Source: Verticillium longisporum
Taxonomy: Eukaryota; Ascomycota; Sordariomycetes; Glomerellales; Plectosphaerellaceae
Assembly (NCBI GenBank): GCA_019188255.1
Contig: JAETXT010000002.1
Span: 6,937,011 to 7,001,010, forward strand
Length of the DNA stretch: 64,000 bases
Reading direction: 5' to 3'
The position numbers and the translations under genes are program-made. The notes below the pieces were generated by a model that saw only the letters and a program-made list of their open reading frames with translations, was not told the origin of the DNA and did no database searches. Numbering within the stretch: position 1 is the stretch's first letter; each line of letters opens with the position of its first letter. Positions 38,655 through 50,901 of this stretch are shown here, one piece after another.

Positions 38655-38943
38655 TATTAATAGGGCTTTATTATTTATATAAACCCTAATTTATTATTTT
38701 AATTATACTTAAGAGCTTTAAATAGGTAGGGTAGGTAATATAAGACTTATAATAATTATTAATATTATCTCTCTAAATTACTACTATCTATATAAATTAG
38801 ATATACCTATTTAATTTACTAATTATATAAGCTATAGATTATATACTCCTAAGAGCTATAAATCCTAGCCCTAGTAATTACTATATTAGTAAATCCTATA
38901 TAATAATTACCGATCTAAGTAATCCCCTAATATTAGTTTAATA
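38655..38943 (-). repeat. 5' LTR of copia copy 1
   Basis: 289 bp partner of 31,407-31,695. It is strongly RIPped, with almost every CA/TG converted to TA. Its end, TTTAATA, corresponds to TTCAATA in the partner. Confidence 0.85.
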
Positions 38944-39070
38944 ATAATAGATATAAATAATTTCTATATTCTTATAAATTCTATTCCCTTAATTAAGAGC
39001 TATTCTATATATTAACTTAATACCTTTTTAATTATTGATATATTTTATATAATAGTCCTTTATAAATAAC

Positions 39071-40430
39071 AAGGGTAAAAATAGTAATCACTTTCCTTAA
39101 TACTTTAAGCTTATCTTTAAGCTATCTATCTTTAAAGCTAACTCCTAATCTAATATTATTAAACGGTTCTAGAGGGTAATAAAGTAAATAAACTAGAATA
39201 TTAATAATATCTCTTTATTTCTTAATACCTATAAGAGCTAGAAGCCCTTAATATTTAGCGGTTTCCTTAATTAGGTATTCTATTATTATATCTTTATCGT
39301 TTCCGAGCTAAGCGGGCCCTTTAAGTTATTCTTTATTAAGATTACCTATTATCGCTTAGCTCTATTCTCGCTAATAATATAAGGTTTTAATAATATTAAT
39401 TATAATCCTTATAAGGGATATAAAGAGAATTAATAATTAACTTTCTTAATTTCTAATTAAATTAATATTATATATCCTTATTTCTAATATATCTCCCTTC
39501 CTAATTATACTAATTATATTAATTATATTTATAAGGAATATAAGTATAGCTTCTAGGATAGCCCTTCTAACTTTATTTAGATACTTTAGAAGGAGTATAT
39601 ATATCCTAAGTCTAAGGTTATTTTCTATAACCCGATTAATGCCCCTAATTAGAATCCTCTTCTTTATTAGGACGAATTCGATAACCCTCTTAATCCTATT
39701 TATAGTCCTTAGAGCTTAACTTATTACTATTACCCTATTTCTAAGCTATTAGAGCTTATAAGGAAATAATAGCTTAATCGAGACCCTATATTAGCGCTTA
39801 ACTTTAAATTTTACGTTTTTACGAATAATTAATTTATTATAAATAAGATTAAGGAAAATATATTTAACGATTAAGCTAAGATTTTATAGAGGATAAAGTA
39901 AATATTCTAAGTTCTAAGAAGGATAATATAATTAGGGTAATAATAAGGTTTAAGGGACTAATAATTATAAAGTAAATACTTTATATTAATATAATTATAC
40001 TTATAAATAATCCTTTATATATTAATTAATATATTTATAATATATTTATTTAATTCTAATTCGAATTAATTATTTAAGTCTTAAATAATATAATTAAGTA
40101 AACCTATATATCTATATTATAATATATCCTTATTATTTATCCTAATTCTCTTCGTCCCTAATACTTACTTAGGAATTCTATATTTAAATAAGTATTTATT
40201 AAAATAAATTAAATAAAAGAAACTAATAAATTATATCGTAATTAGGGGAATAGTATAATGAAAATTATAAATATAATAGAAATTAAAATATAAAATAAGA
40301 ATATAAAATATCGATATTATATATATTTAGTATTCTAGAACTATTATAATCTAAATATATTATAATATCTATAGGCTAAAAGAGAGAAGGAAAGAACGGA
40401 AAAGATAAAACGAAAATAAAATAATTAAAG
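39071..40430 (+). pseudogene. Possible RIP-degraded reading frame of unknown family
   Basis: From 39,071 one plus-strand frame can be followed for about 390 codons if TAA/TAG are read as former glutamine codons. It gives protein-like stretches such as DEFDNPLNPIYSP near 39,670 and, after a frame change near 40,220, a basic segment KREKERTEKIKRK near 40,390. I do not recognise the family. RIPped DNA lacks TG, so absence of TGA proves nothing, and stop density is high in every frame here. It lies between copia copy 1 and the gypsy pol relic and runs opposite to both. Confidence 0.3.
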
Positions 40431-41329
40431 AAAAAGCTAAAATATCTTAAATATATAATAATATTATAGAATATATAATTAAATTATTAATAAAAAGGAA
40501 AATATAAACTATATTAAGATTAGATATCCTATTAATATAAAAATACCTTTAATTATATTATATTAATATATTTAATAAATATCTTAAATTATTCCTAATT
40601 AATATTATCTATTTCGAAGTATATACTTCTATTAAATAGGCTATAGATTTATATTTCTAAATAAATATATTATTTATATTATTATAATTTAATAATAAGC
40701 GCTTAGGTCTATTCTATAATAAGTTTTTAAAGCTATCTAGACTATTAAAGAAGGTTATTTAGAAGTATAGAGAAGCCCCTAGGGTTAATCGTTATATTAA
40801 TATCCTAGTTTTCGCTAATCGAGTTAGAATATATTAGGTAATTATTAACTTAATTAGGGGAATAAAGCCCTTTTAATACTTCGTTCTATAATATAATAGC
40901 TTTAAGCATTCTTATAAGTTCCTTTTTATAGTCTTTTATAAGTAATTGTTCGCTTTTAGGTTCCTATTAGCTATTCGGGTCTAGGATAAACTTCTTAAAT
41001 TATTAATTTATATAAGTAATTCCTTAAATAAGTTCCCCTTCTATTATTTATAGTTTAAATAAGAGGTTCCTAGGGGCAATTAAAGTAATTTAGAATTAGC
41101 TTTATTAGTAAAGATTAAACTTTATATCCTTCGATATATTTATTACCTATTTAATATTATAGATAAAGACTACGTCCTTAGTTTAGAGCTTCTAAATATA
41201 GAATCGAATAGTATTCTAGCGATTTAACCCCTTAGTCCTAGTATACTATTAATAATTAAATATCGAATCACTTTAATCCTATTAAATTTAAGCTAAGAAA
41301 AGGCCCTTAAATGTATCTAGACCTCCTAA

Positions 41330-43800
41330 TTAAGCGAATGGACTAAGTCCTAACCTAATACTTACTATATAAGCGAAGTAATCTCGATTAATATAATAGC
41401 TTTATAGCTATAGAGAAGGAAAAAGGGGGTATAGCCCGTAAAAGCCTTTACGATTATTCTATTTATAAATAGAATAATTATTAATAGAGAATTAACTTTC
41501 TTATCTCTTATTATTACCTAAGTAGCTAGAGTATACGTAGTAGGCTAATAACCCTTCTCGATAAGGCTATTAGCCCTTAGATTATATAATAATATAAGTT
41601 TCTACTTTATTCTATATAGCTTATTAAGCTTAATAACCGATCCCTTATTTTCTAGCCCTCTATTAACGATAAGGACGTAATATAAACTATATCTATAAAT
41701 AACGTTTTCCTAAATGAATTTTATAATAGCTTTTAATATATTTACCCTAATTAAGTATACTTCGATGTAACTAGTAAATCTATACCTAGCTTCTATTAAA
41801 TAGAAGCTATAAAGATACTAGATATTAAGATATATATAAATAAAGGGGAGGGAGTCTGTAATTAGCTTAGTAAACGTTAAAAGGTCGCCTCTCTATAGTC
41901 CTCTTACTTTCTAGTATATAAGATAAGTTTTAATTATTATTTTAACCTATTAATATATATTATTCTATTAGAAATTAAATAAGACCTATTAATAGATTAC
42001 TTCGTATCCTTAATACCCTAACTCTTTATATACTATTATAATTAAAGTAATTTATATATTAGAATCGTCGATAATTCTCTATAAATAAGCTTATACTTTA
42101 TTAGGGTATGTCTAAAGGAAGCTATCTTTAAAGAAAACTTTTATTACTATTCTCCTAATTATTTCTTATTATTTCTTAATAAAATCGCTAAGGAACGCTC
42201 CCATTGCTAGGAAGTCTACTAGGTCCCTTAAAGCTTAGCTTTAGGTCTCCTTATCTAATAGTAGTAGGCTTAGTAGTTCTATAGTTATTATAAAGATATT
42301 AGCGTTAATAAAGTCGTTAATATCCCTCCCTATAGCTTCGTCGTCCTAATTAGATAGTCCTAATAGCTTTCTTAAGAGCTTATCTATTATAGAGTTCTTT
42401 ATCCCTAAAATATATTTAATTTTAAAATTAAATATATAGACCTAAGTAATCTATTAGATAATTATTAATCCTAAAAGGTCTATTATAGCTCTATTAAGCT
42501 ATATTATAAGCATTTAGGTATCTATTTCTAAGATAAAGTAGATGCTATATAAATAATTCCTTAAGCGCTTTAAAGCCTTTAGGACTCCTTTAAATTCTAG
42601 CTTCCTAGAATCGTATTTCTATTTAGCTACGTCCTAATAGCTATTTTTATATTTCCAGACTATCCATTTCCTATTAATCTATTATCCTAGGACGGCTCTT
42701 TAGCCTTTAAAGCTTATATCTATATAGAGGTAGATAATTCCCTTTTTAGGGCTATAGTTAATTAAGATTAAGATCGGAGAGCTTATAAGTTCGGCTTTAA
42801 TAATATCTATAGCTTCTTATTACGATTCTAATTAATAAAATAGAACGTTCTTCTTTAATAGATCTATAAAAGGGCTATATTTAATACTAAAGTAATTAAT
42901 CTAAATTTAATAGAAGGTTACTAATCCTAGAAAGGATCTTAATAAAGAGATATTATTATACTTTATCTATTCCTAGAACTTAATAATCTTAGCTAGATTA
43001 AGGGAATAATTTATAGTACTATAGGTATAGCTAATTATAATAGCCGATTCTTAAGCTTATTAGCTTTTTACCCCTAAAATAGTATACTTTAAAAGCTTAA
43101 TATTAATAAGGACTTTATCGATATTCTAAAAGTATTCTACGATAAACTAATATACCCCTAGGAATAAGCCTTTATTTCTATAATTAATAATTAGATCTTT
43201 AATAGTAATATCGTCTATAAAGGTCTAATAGTAATATAGGATAAAGTTATAGAGGATTCTTATAATTATATATATAAATTATATTATTAAATTAATAGCT
43301 CCTTAAAGGAGAATATATATCCTAAATAGGCTAATAGAAGTTATAAACGTCGTTATATTCCTATTAGTTTTATCGAATAGTATTTAATCGTATTTACTAA
43401 AGAAATTAAGGAGGGAGATAAGCTTATATATTATAAAGTCTTCCGAGAAGTCGTTTCTACCTAGGGGTATAAAGGTATCCCTTATTATAACCCTATTAAT
43501 ATATATAGCTAAGTTAATAAGCTTTATCTTTCTATCCTTCTTTTAAACTAGGAATTAAGGGTTCCTATATAAAGTATAGCTTTCCTCGATAACCCCTCTT
43601 TTAAAGTATTCCCTTAATATTTCGATAATTAACTTCTTAAGGGCCTTTAGAATTAGGATGCCTTTTATTTATTAAGCTTTATAAGGGATCGTCTTTATCT
43701 TCTATAAAGGAGTAATATTATAAATAAGCCTTCTATATTTAGTAAAGTCCTAAGTTAATATAGCTTCCCTATTTAAGAGGATTTAGTCTAATATATCCTA
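41330..43800 (-). pseudogene. Ty3/gypsy pol relic (reverse transcriptase to integrase), RIP-inactivated
   Basis: On the minus strand, with TAA/TAG read as Gln, the RT motif TFIDDITIKD has its D-D codons at 43,210-43,215. It is preceded by a YDQI...DKTNRNITTF segment that fits gypsy RT (family pattern YDQ..LDE..R..TAF). Lower coordinates give an integrase end, SLIEKGYQP near 41,560 and AFTGYTPFFLLY near 41,440, matching the N-x-x-V-E-R-G-H and STGHTPYELVYG patterns of Ty3/gypsy integrases. The order RT then integrase, about 450 codons apart, is that of gypsy and not copia. Gag and protease should lie toward 44-47 kb but are not individually recognisable. Many in-frame stops make it non-functional. 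LTRs were not found. Confidence 0.75.
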
Positions 43801-46800
43801 TTCCTATAATTAGAGGTATTTATAGGAGTCTATAATATCCTATAATCTCTATATTATAAGCCTCGATTATAACTTAATATCTAAGAACCTTAATATAATT
43901 AAGCCTTTAAAAGGGCCTTTATCGATTATATACTACTTTAATAGGATAATAGCTAGCTTCTTAACCTTCTAGAAGGGGTTATTCTTAAATATACTATTAT
44001 TAGATAGCTTATTATCGATTAGGTTTACTTTATTAGCCTTCCTTTTATATATAATATAGACCTTCCTAATATTCTTTAAGGGCTCTATAATCGAAGAAGT
44101 TTTTTAAATTTATCGTTCCTTATCCTTAAGAGTATAAAGTATATTAGCTTAATTAATATCCTATTATACCTTCTATTTAGCTAAAATAATATATATTAAA
44201 TTAAAGAATACTTTTCTTAATAGTTATTTAAATATATTATAATAAATATAGGCTATTCCCCGATTATTAATCTAAGTAATAGCTTTCCTAATTAAAGGAA
44301 TAATAAAAATAACTTCTAAAGAAAGAGTTTTATTAATAATATTAATTACCTAGGCCTCTAAAAGTATCCCTAGAATAGAATCCCCTTTATCTATATTAAT
44401 AGATTCATAAGAGGGCGTTTAATTAAGCGAACTATCTAGTTCCTAGTTATTTAGATATAATTCTCGAATATCTTCTTAATATCTCCCTTTAATAATAGCT
44501 AGAATATAACTATTGCTTAAATACTTTTAATTATCGTTTTCGCTTTTATTATTACTTTAATTAGCTAATAATATTTATATCCTCTTAAGCGTGAATTCGA
44601 AATAGACGTCCTTTAAAGTTTCCTTTTTAAAAGGTCTAATATAATTAATCGGGACTATAATCCTCGAACCTCTAAATATAAGATTAATATATATTTAGTC
44701 CTTAATATAATTAAATATTATTTATATTTAAGCGAAGAATAGCCCCTTTAATAGTATATTAAGTATATAATCCTTAGCTATTATAATTTAGAGGATAATA
44801 GGCTATTAATATTTATCGATCTATAGGTTTTTAAATATATAACCGATTACCCCTTTTAATTCCTTTAATAAAGTAGATTATATTTTAATATTTAATTTAT
44901 AGATTCTATAAGGGAGGTTAAAGATATTTATAATATTTTCGGAAACGATATTAAATTATACCCTTAAATCGATTATTATAAGAATATATATCTTAAGTAC
45001 TTTAAATAAATCTATCCTAATTAAGCTAATAAATAGAGTTTATTATTATATAATAATAGCTAAAAATATATTAAAATTCCTAAATTCCTAGACTATAAGC
45101 TCCTTCTTTTATATTATAAAAAGTCCGAGGCTAAAAGTAATATTTATATTAGCCTAATTAGGCTTTATAGATAGTCCTAGTTTCAAGTTAACCCTTCTTC
45201 TCTTTAAAGGCTATATATTATTATGAAGTAAATAGGGGACTTTAAAGTATATTATTAAGAGCTATCTATATTCCGAGTCTATCCTTAAAATATACTCCTA
45301 TTTAATCTTCTAAAGCTTAAGGTCTATAATAATAAAATAATCGTAAAGGACTTTATATTCTTATTATTAGAATTATTTAATAAGCTTTTCTTAAATAATA
45401 ATTATTAACCTTTATATCCTCTTAGTATCGCTTAATAAGGGGCCCTTATAGCCGCTAATTATATCTATTACCCTAATCTCCTTATATACTAGCTCTAGGG
45501 TTAGAAGAGGGTCGATTTCCTAAAAGTAGACCTCTTTATTATATCTAATCGATATAGGGAAAACTCTTCTTTAGGTTTTATCGGTTATATCTTCGTATAT
45601 CCTATTCCTAAAGTTAAGAAGTCCTCTAGGGTATTAGCTTATAGAGTTAACCTAGCTATAGATTAAGTTTCTAGCTTAGGGGTTTTATAATATATTCCTT
45701 ATCTTCTAATAAATACTAGAGAATAGGAATAGAATAATTAAATTAAGAGTCTATCCTTTAAACTCTTTTTATATTTAGGAGGCTAAGGGCTAGCTTATTA
45801 TAATTACCTATTTAAAGATATTATATTAATTAGAATAACCTTAGTTCTAGCCCTTAATTATAGATTATAATAATACTAATTCCTAATCGTCTCCCCTACC
45901 GATATAATAATATAGTATTACGAACTTAACTAGCTAAGCCTCGAAGTCGGCTCTTTATAGTATATAGTCCTTTAGATAGTAGAGACCTCTATAATAGGTA
46001 TAAGACCTATATATTAGGGGAGGGGGGTATAGGTCTCTATATTAATATTAATTCGTAAATTAATCGTCCTCTTCTAAATAGGGGTATTATTATTACTATT
46101 AGCCTAATTAGGAGGCCTATAGCTATTAATAACTATTATACTATTATTATATTTATTAATAATTACTTTATTAATGCCCGCTCTATTAATATAAGCCTTA
46201 TCCTTATAACCCTAAATTTATAATATAGGGTATTCTATTAAATTAATTAAAGGTTCTTAAGAGAATTACGATAAAAGGGTCTAGCTTAGTTACTAAGTTT
46301 ATAATCTAGAGCGCTAATAAGTAAGTAATTAGCCTATTTCCTCTATTAACTTTTATAGCTATTAAGTTCTCTTTCGAAATAGTCCTTAGGAGTTCTTAAA
46401 TAGCTATTAAGGTCCTTAAACGAGACTCCTATATTCCTATTTTATATTCTATAATTAAAGCTTAGAATTAGATTATTAAATTATTAAGCTTAGAATCCTT
46501 TATTTATATCTTCTATATAAAGTTTATCGATAAGGGTTTTATAAGCTTTTTAATATTATTATTATCTTAATTAAAGTAATCTAATATTATTTTAAACCTT
46601 TAAATATCTCTTTTCTCCTTTTCTAAATATCTAATTATATCCTAGAATTTATTAAATATTAATTAATTAAAGAGGTTTCTAACTTTAATATTATAATTAT
46701 TAGCGATTTTCGTAAATATTTTAGCTTTAATTATTCTATAATTAATATTAATAAATTTATTATTAAATAAAAGGTTAAGCTTTGATTTCTTTACTATAAT

Positions 46801-47839
46801 TATAAGTTTTAATATTAATTAATAGGCTAAATTAAATTCTTTTAAATCCTTAAATAATTATTTATAATTATATAATACTTTAATCTAGATAATAGGGTTC
46901 TTACTATTATTGGAAAACTAATCTCGCTTCTTCTTAATATATTATATAATTTTAGCGAATATTATTCCCTTAGTTTATATTATTTTTATAAATAGCTTAA
47001 TAAAGTATTTATCGTTTTTATCGATATAGATAATAATATTCGTAACCTTCTCTTTCTCCCTAAGGCCGGCTAGGTAATAAGTATCCTTTTAATCGATTAG
47101 GAACTCCTAGAGGTTATCCTCTATAAACCTAGGGGCGCTATTCGACTTTAGTATTAATATTATTACCGATCCTTTATTACTTATTACCTTCTTAAGGATA
47201 CTTTTAAGGATTAATTTAAATTAATTAAGGGAAAGGCCTTAAATCGGAACATTCTATACCTCTAAAGTAGATAGGTAATTAATTATATTCTTATAAATTA
47301 TTATTCTAGGCTAAGGAGGTTAAATATTCTTATAATTTATTAAGAAAGTAGATCTTAGAAGTTAATCGTTATTAAAAAGGAGTCCGACTTCGTTATTATC
47401 GTTATTATTAAAATAGAGAGGGTTAGAAATAGGTAAGGATTTATTATCGTTACGAGAATACTCCTTATAAATAATAAAAGCCCCTTTTTATAAATAGACT
47501 TAGGTATTAGCTATAATAAATATAGGTTTATTCCCCTAATTCATTATTATAAGGGTTCTAAAGCTAGGTTATTTACTTTTACTTTCTTTAGCTATCGATT
47601 ATAGCTAATCGTTTAGTATTATTTCTTATTATTTATAATTTTATATATATTAATTTTTACTAAGGAAGAAAAAGGGGATTATAGAGGAGGGAAGTCGAGG
47701 TTTTCCTTTAAGGAAATCGAGTTATTTTATATAAAGTCTAATATGGCCTCCCCTATATTAATATTATATAATCTTCTATAATATCCTAATACTATAATTA
47801 AGGGAATATGATTATTATAGATTCCATATATTATATATA

Positions 47840-47885
47840 ACGTAATCCACAAGCGAGTGGTTCACCCATGCGAGTGGTTCACTTC
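47840..47885 (+). repeat. Left terminal inverted repeat of the pogo element
   Basis: The inverted repeat contains two direct copies of GCGAGTGGTTCAC (47,853-47,865 and 47,870-47,882), 17 bp apart. Its partner is at 49,653-49,698. Confidence 0.9.
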
Positions 47886-47946
47886 ACCCCGACCCGACAA
47901 ACATTCCGAGGAAAACCTCAACCCAAACGCCGTAAATCAATTAAAA

Positions 47947-49600
47947 TCACTCCTCCTCGTCTTTTGCAGACGATGAGATAGCTACCTGACAAGTTCTCGC
48001 GTTGTGGCCGGTCTTCCCGCATACGCTACAGCATCGTTTCTTCGGCTGGGACCACGACGCGGGACCCGGGTTCTGCAGCGTTTCCTCTTTTATCTGGATA
48101 TCTACTTCCTTCTGAGCAATCTTGTCCTGTCCCTCGCCTACAGCCATGCTTCCTCCTTCCCGGAGACGTAGCTTTTGGCCCTCCGGCGTCGGCTTAGTGT
48201 AGCATTTTCCTCTCGAAGGATCATAACCTCTGACTTCAAAAGAGCGATCTGGTGCATAACACCCCGCGTCCCCTTCGCAAGATAGTCAACAGCATCTAAA
48301 ATTGACGTTGGGGAGCTTCCCTGGTGGCGTGAGATTCGCCCTTTGATGAAGTCAGTCTGGGAACCTGCCTCGAGCAGGTTAGTGGGCGTCTTAGAGACCC
48401 AAGAATCACGCTCCCCGTGGGACGTCCCCGGAGGCGTCGTCGTCCTCAACCTCACATCCAGCTTTGACAGGACTGTTTCCGGGTTATGGGGGACAAGCCC
48501 CGCTCCTCGAAAGCCTCCCTGGATGTTTTTTCTGTCATTGCTTGCTGAAATGCAGCCGAAAACGCCGGGAAGAAGTCCTCTTTGCTGATGTGCGTTGTAC
48601 CCGCCCTCATCCTATCCTCGATTTGCCGACCGTATGCTTTCTTTAGTGGGCCAAAACACCCAACATCGAGAGGCTGGAGTAGATGTGACGAATGAGGAGG
48701 CATACAGAGTGTGATGATGTTGTTCTCCTTGCAGTAGAGTTCGAAGTCGACCGAGTGGTGACTTTCGTGGCCATCCAGGATCAGTAGGCGATAACCGCCC
48801 GAAGTACGGGACTTTGTATGCCTGTCAAAATGCCGAATCCATTCCAGACCAATATCATTCGTCGTCCAGCCGTTTGGAGATGTTGCGATTCTCCAGTCGC
48901 GAGAAATCGCGTCGTCCTGGTACCAGCTCGAGAGGTGGTACTTGCCCGAAACCACGATGAACGGCGGGACGGAGAAACCCAACGCGCCAACGCCCTGGAT
49001 CACCGTAACCCATTCCCGGTTGCCTGGCTGCCTCATCTTCACATTGGACCGTCTTTCCGAACTGGTCACGACCATTCCGTTGGCGATAACGCCCATCTGG
49101 AAGCCGGTCTCGTCAAAGTTGTACATGTCAGCCTCTTGGATGCCGTACTTGGCGATCATGTTATGCACGAGGCGGAACCACGCGTTTATCGCGTCCGGAT
49201 CTTCGCATTGGGCCCTCTTGTAGTCGTACTTGCGAAAGAAACGCGTCCGGAGCTCTGGTTGCCGTTTGACGAAGTTTGCGGCCCAGTTCTTCCCGACGCG
49301 TGGCGCGTCACGGTCGGCAAGCAGGCGATTCGCCATATCTCCGACCTCACCCAACCGGGGAGGGTAAGATCGCGCATCTAGGTCAAGGATATATTCGACA
49401 ATAGTTTTCTCTTCTAGTACTGTTAATTTGGCAGAATTGGGCGGGCTTTCGCGTCGGGAGGGTTTGCCCTTCTGGCGTCGGAGGAGCGTCGTTAAGGGGA
49501 CGGTGTAGATCCTCGCAGCACTCCGGGCGCTTAGGTTCGGGTCATTGTCCATAGCTTGGATAGCAAGGAATAATTGACCTTCTTTTGAAAGAGTCTCCAT
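47947..49600 (-). pseudogene. Fot1/pogo transposase with two one-base frameshifts
   Basis: The first 382 codons (49,600 down) carry an N-terminal CENP-B/psq-type HTH (SARSAARIYTVPLTTLLRR), a second HTH_Tc5-like part (GKNWAANFVKRQPELRTR) and the DDE core. D163 lies in YNFDETGFQMG, D276 in LLILDGHESHH and D312 in HLLQPLDVGCFG, which is DD35D spacing. One lost base near 48,493 and another near 48,166-48,176 break the frame. Adding one base at each gives 551 residues, the normal Fot1/pogo length. The restored tail has a coiled coil (ALLKSEVMILREENATL) and a CCHC zinc knuckle (CSVCGKTGHNARTC). As written the product stops at 48,452, after the catalytic core. The lesions could be real or sequencing errors. 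Confidence 0.9.
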
Positions 49601-49652
49601 CGCGGGCGGAGGTGGAATCTGTAGAATTCAGGTGTAGGTCGTGGGCCCGGGC

Positions 49653-49698
49653 GAAGTGAACCACTCGCTTGGGTGAACCACTCGCTTGTGGATTACGT
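49653..49698 (-). repeat. Right terminal inverted repeat of the pogo element
   Basis: Reverse complement of 47,840-47,885 with a single difference. It likewise holds two direct copies of GTGAACCACTCGC, the complement of the left motif. Confidence 0.9.
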
Positions 49699-49701
49699 TA
49701 T

Positions 49702-49875
49702 AGCTAGTTAGCTATATATATTATTCGGATATAAGGCTTATCTACTATTTATATTATTTATAATATATAGATAGCTAGTCGGCTATATATATTATTTATA
49801 TATAAAGCTTATTTACTATTTATATTATTTATATTATATATATAGCTAATTAGCTATATATATTATTTATAAATC
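49702..49875. repeat. 71-bp tandem repeat, about 2.4 copies
   Basis: Units start at 49,702, 49,773 and 49,844 with AGCTAGTTAGCTATATA, AGCTAGTCGGCTATATA and AGCTAATTAGCTATATA; the third is partial. It begins two bases after the TA flank of the pogo element. The composition is AT-rich, and the unit differences are mostly RIP-type transitions. Confidence 0.75.
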
Positions 49876-50524
49876 TTATATATTTATAAAATTATAATAT
49901 TAATTTAGTAATTAATTATTATTAGATTAAGCGAAATAAGATAACTTCCTTTCTTCCCCTAATTAATAGAACCTAAAGCTAAAGCCTATTATATTATTAG
50001 ATTCTATTTAGTTAATATTAAATAGAAGTTTTATAGGCTCCTTTATACTCTTCTAGATTAGTAACCTCGTCTATTACCTTAATCGGTCTATCGGTATTAT
50101 CTAATCGTACCTATTAGCATATCTATTCTATTCTATAACCCTATTTACTTCTCTTATAATAGTATTCGTCTAATAGTCTAGTTATAATTCTCTATTTAAG
50201 TCTTTTAATAAGTCCTTTATATTAAGATTAAATCTAATTTCGTTTAAGGGGTCTAATTAGGCTAATAGACTATATTAATAATATATAAGCGAGATATTCC
50301 GCCTCGGAATATTGATTAAAGTAGGGCTAGTAAAGACCTTATCTAATTAAGGTAATAAAGTAATTATTCTAGAAAAAGATAGGTCCTTAAATATATAATA
50401 TAGAATTAATAATATAAGTACTTTAGAGGTCCTTACGATAAGTCTAGTTAATATCCGTTTCCTTAATTAGCTACCCCTAATTACCTTATCGCTAAGCTAT
50501 ACCTTTCTACTCTGCCCGGTTTTA
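49876..50524. repeat. AT-rich RIP-degraded DNA, unidentified
   Basis: About 650 bp between the tandem repeat and the start of recognisable copia sequence. No family was recognised. It does not match the copia copies in this window. Confidence 0.45.
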
Positions 50525-50901
50525 CTATATTTATATAAAAGGAATAAATAGAGCTTAATAGCGCTAGCTTCTAAATAAAGCCTATTTCTATTCTTAATAT
50601 AGCATTTAAAAATATCTTTAATAGCTATATTATTAAAGTTATCGTTAATAATCTAACGATATAATAGAAAGGTTAAAGTAAGTACTTAGGGCTAGTAATA
50701 CTAGGGATAGTAAGCTTAGAATAGTAATATATTACTTAGAGAGCCTATAATACCCATATTATATTAATCTATTAATTAGAGGCGGCCTTCGATTTCTCTA
50801 TTATAGTCTAAGTTAAGAACTTATAGGAAGAAGACTTTAAATAGTTTAATAAATATATATAATAATAGATTATTAATATAGGCTATAGCCTTAATTATAT
50901 A

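Larger units (their letters stand above)
31407..38943 (-). mobile_element. Full-length Ty1/copia LTR retrotransposon, RIP-inactivated (copy 1)
   Basis: Two 289-bp LTRs (31,407-31,695 and 38,655-38,943) bound a 7.5-kb element. Comparison with the copy at 55,489-62,984 puts coding on the minus strand, in copia order: gag and protease near 38-36 kb, integrase about 36.1-35.2 kb, reverse transcriptase about 35-34 kb, RNase H about 33.9-33.5 kb. The RT motif (family Q-T-D-D-T) is found at 34,229-34,263 as N-D-T, and the second integrase Asp region lies near 35,670-35,700. All frames are broken by TAG/TAA. LTR ends TA...TA fit RIP-changed TG...CA. No matching target duplication: ATTAA on the left, ATAAT on the right. 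Confidence 0.85.
38944..47839 (-). mobile_element. Ty3/gypsy-containing RIP-degraded region
   Basis: The AT-rich segment between copia copy 1 and the pogo element. Its central part carries the gypsy pol relic; both outer parts are degraded. I could not define LTR ends, so the element limits are the neighbouring features, not true termini. The right end (about 47,640-47,839) includes slightly less mutated DNA. Confidence 0.55.
47840..49698 (-). mobile_element. Fot1/pogo-type (Tc1-mariner superfamily) DNA transposon, not RIPped
   Basis: A 1,859-bp element with normal GC and CA/TG content inside the AT-rich block. It starts ACGTAATCCACAAGCG and ends with the reverse complement. The inverted repeats run about 46 bp with one mismatch (ATGCG versus AAGCG in the inner motif). 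It is flanked by TA on both sides (47,838-47,839 and 49,699-49,700), the target used by Tc1/mariner/pogo elements. One transposase gene fills the minus strand. The lack of RIP implies arrival after the surrounding repeats were mutated, or a copy number too low to trigger RIP. Confidence 0.92.

Noticed and set aside
49702..49875. Telomere-like or rDNA repeat
   Set aside because: The unit is 71 bp and AT-rich, with no TTAGGG units and no rRNA sequence.
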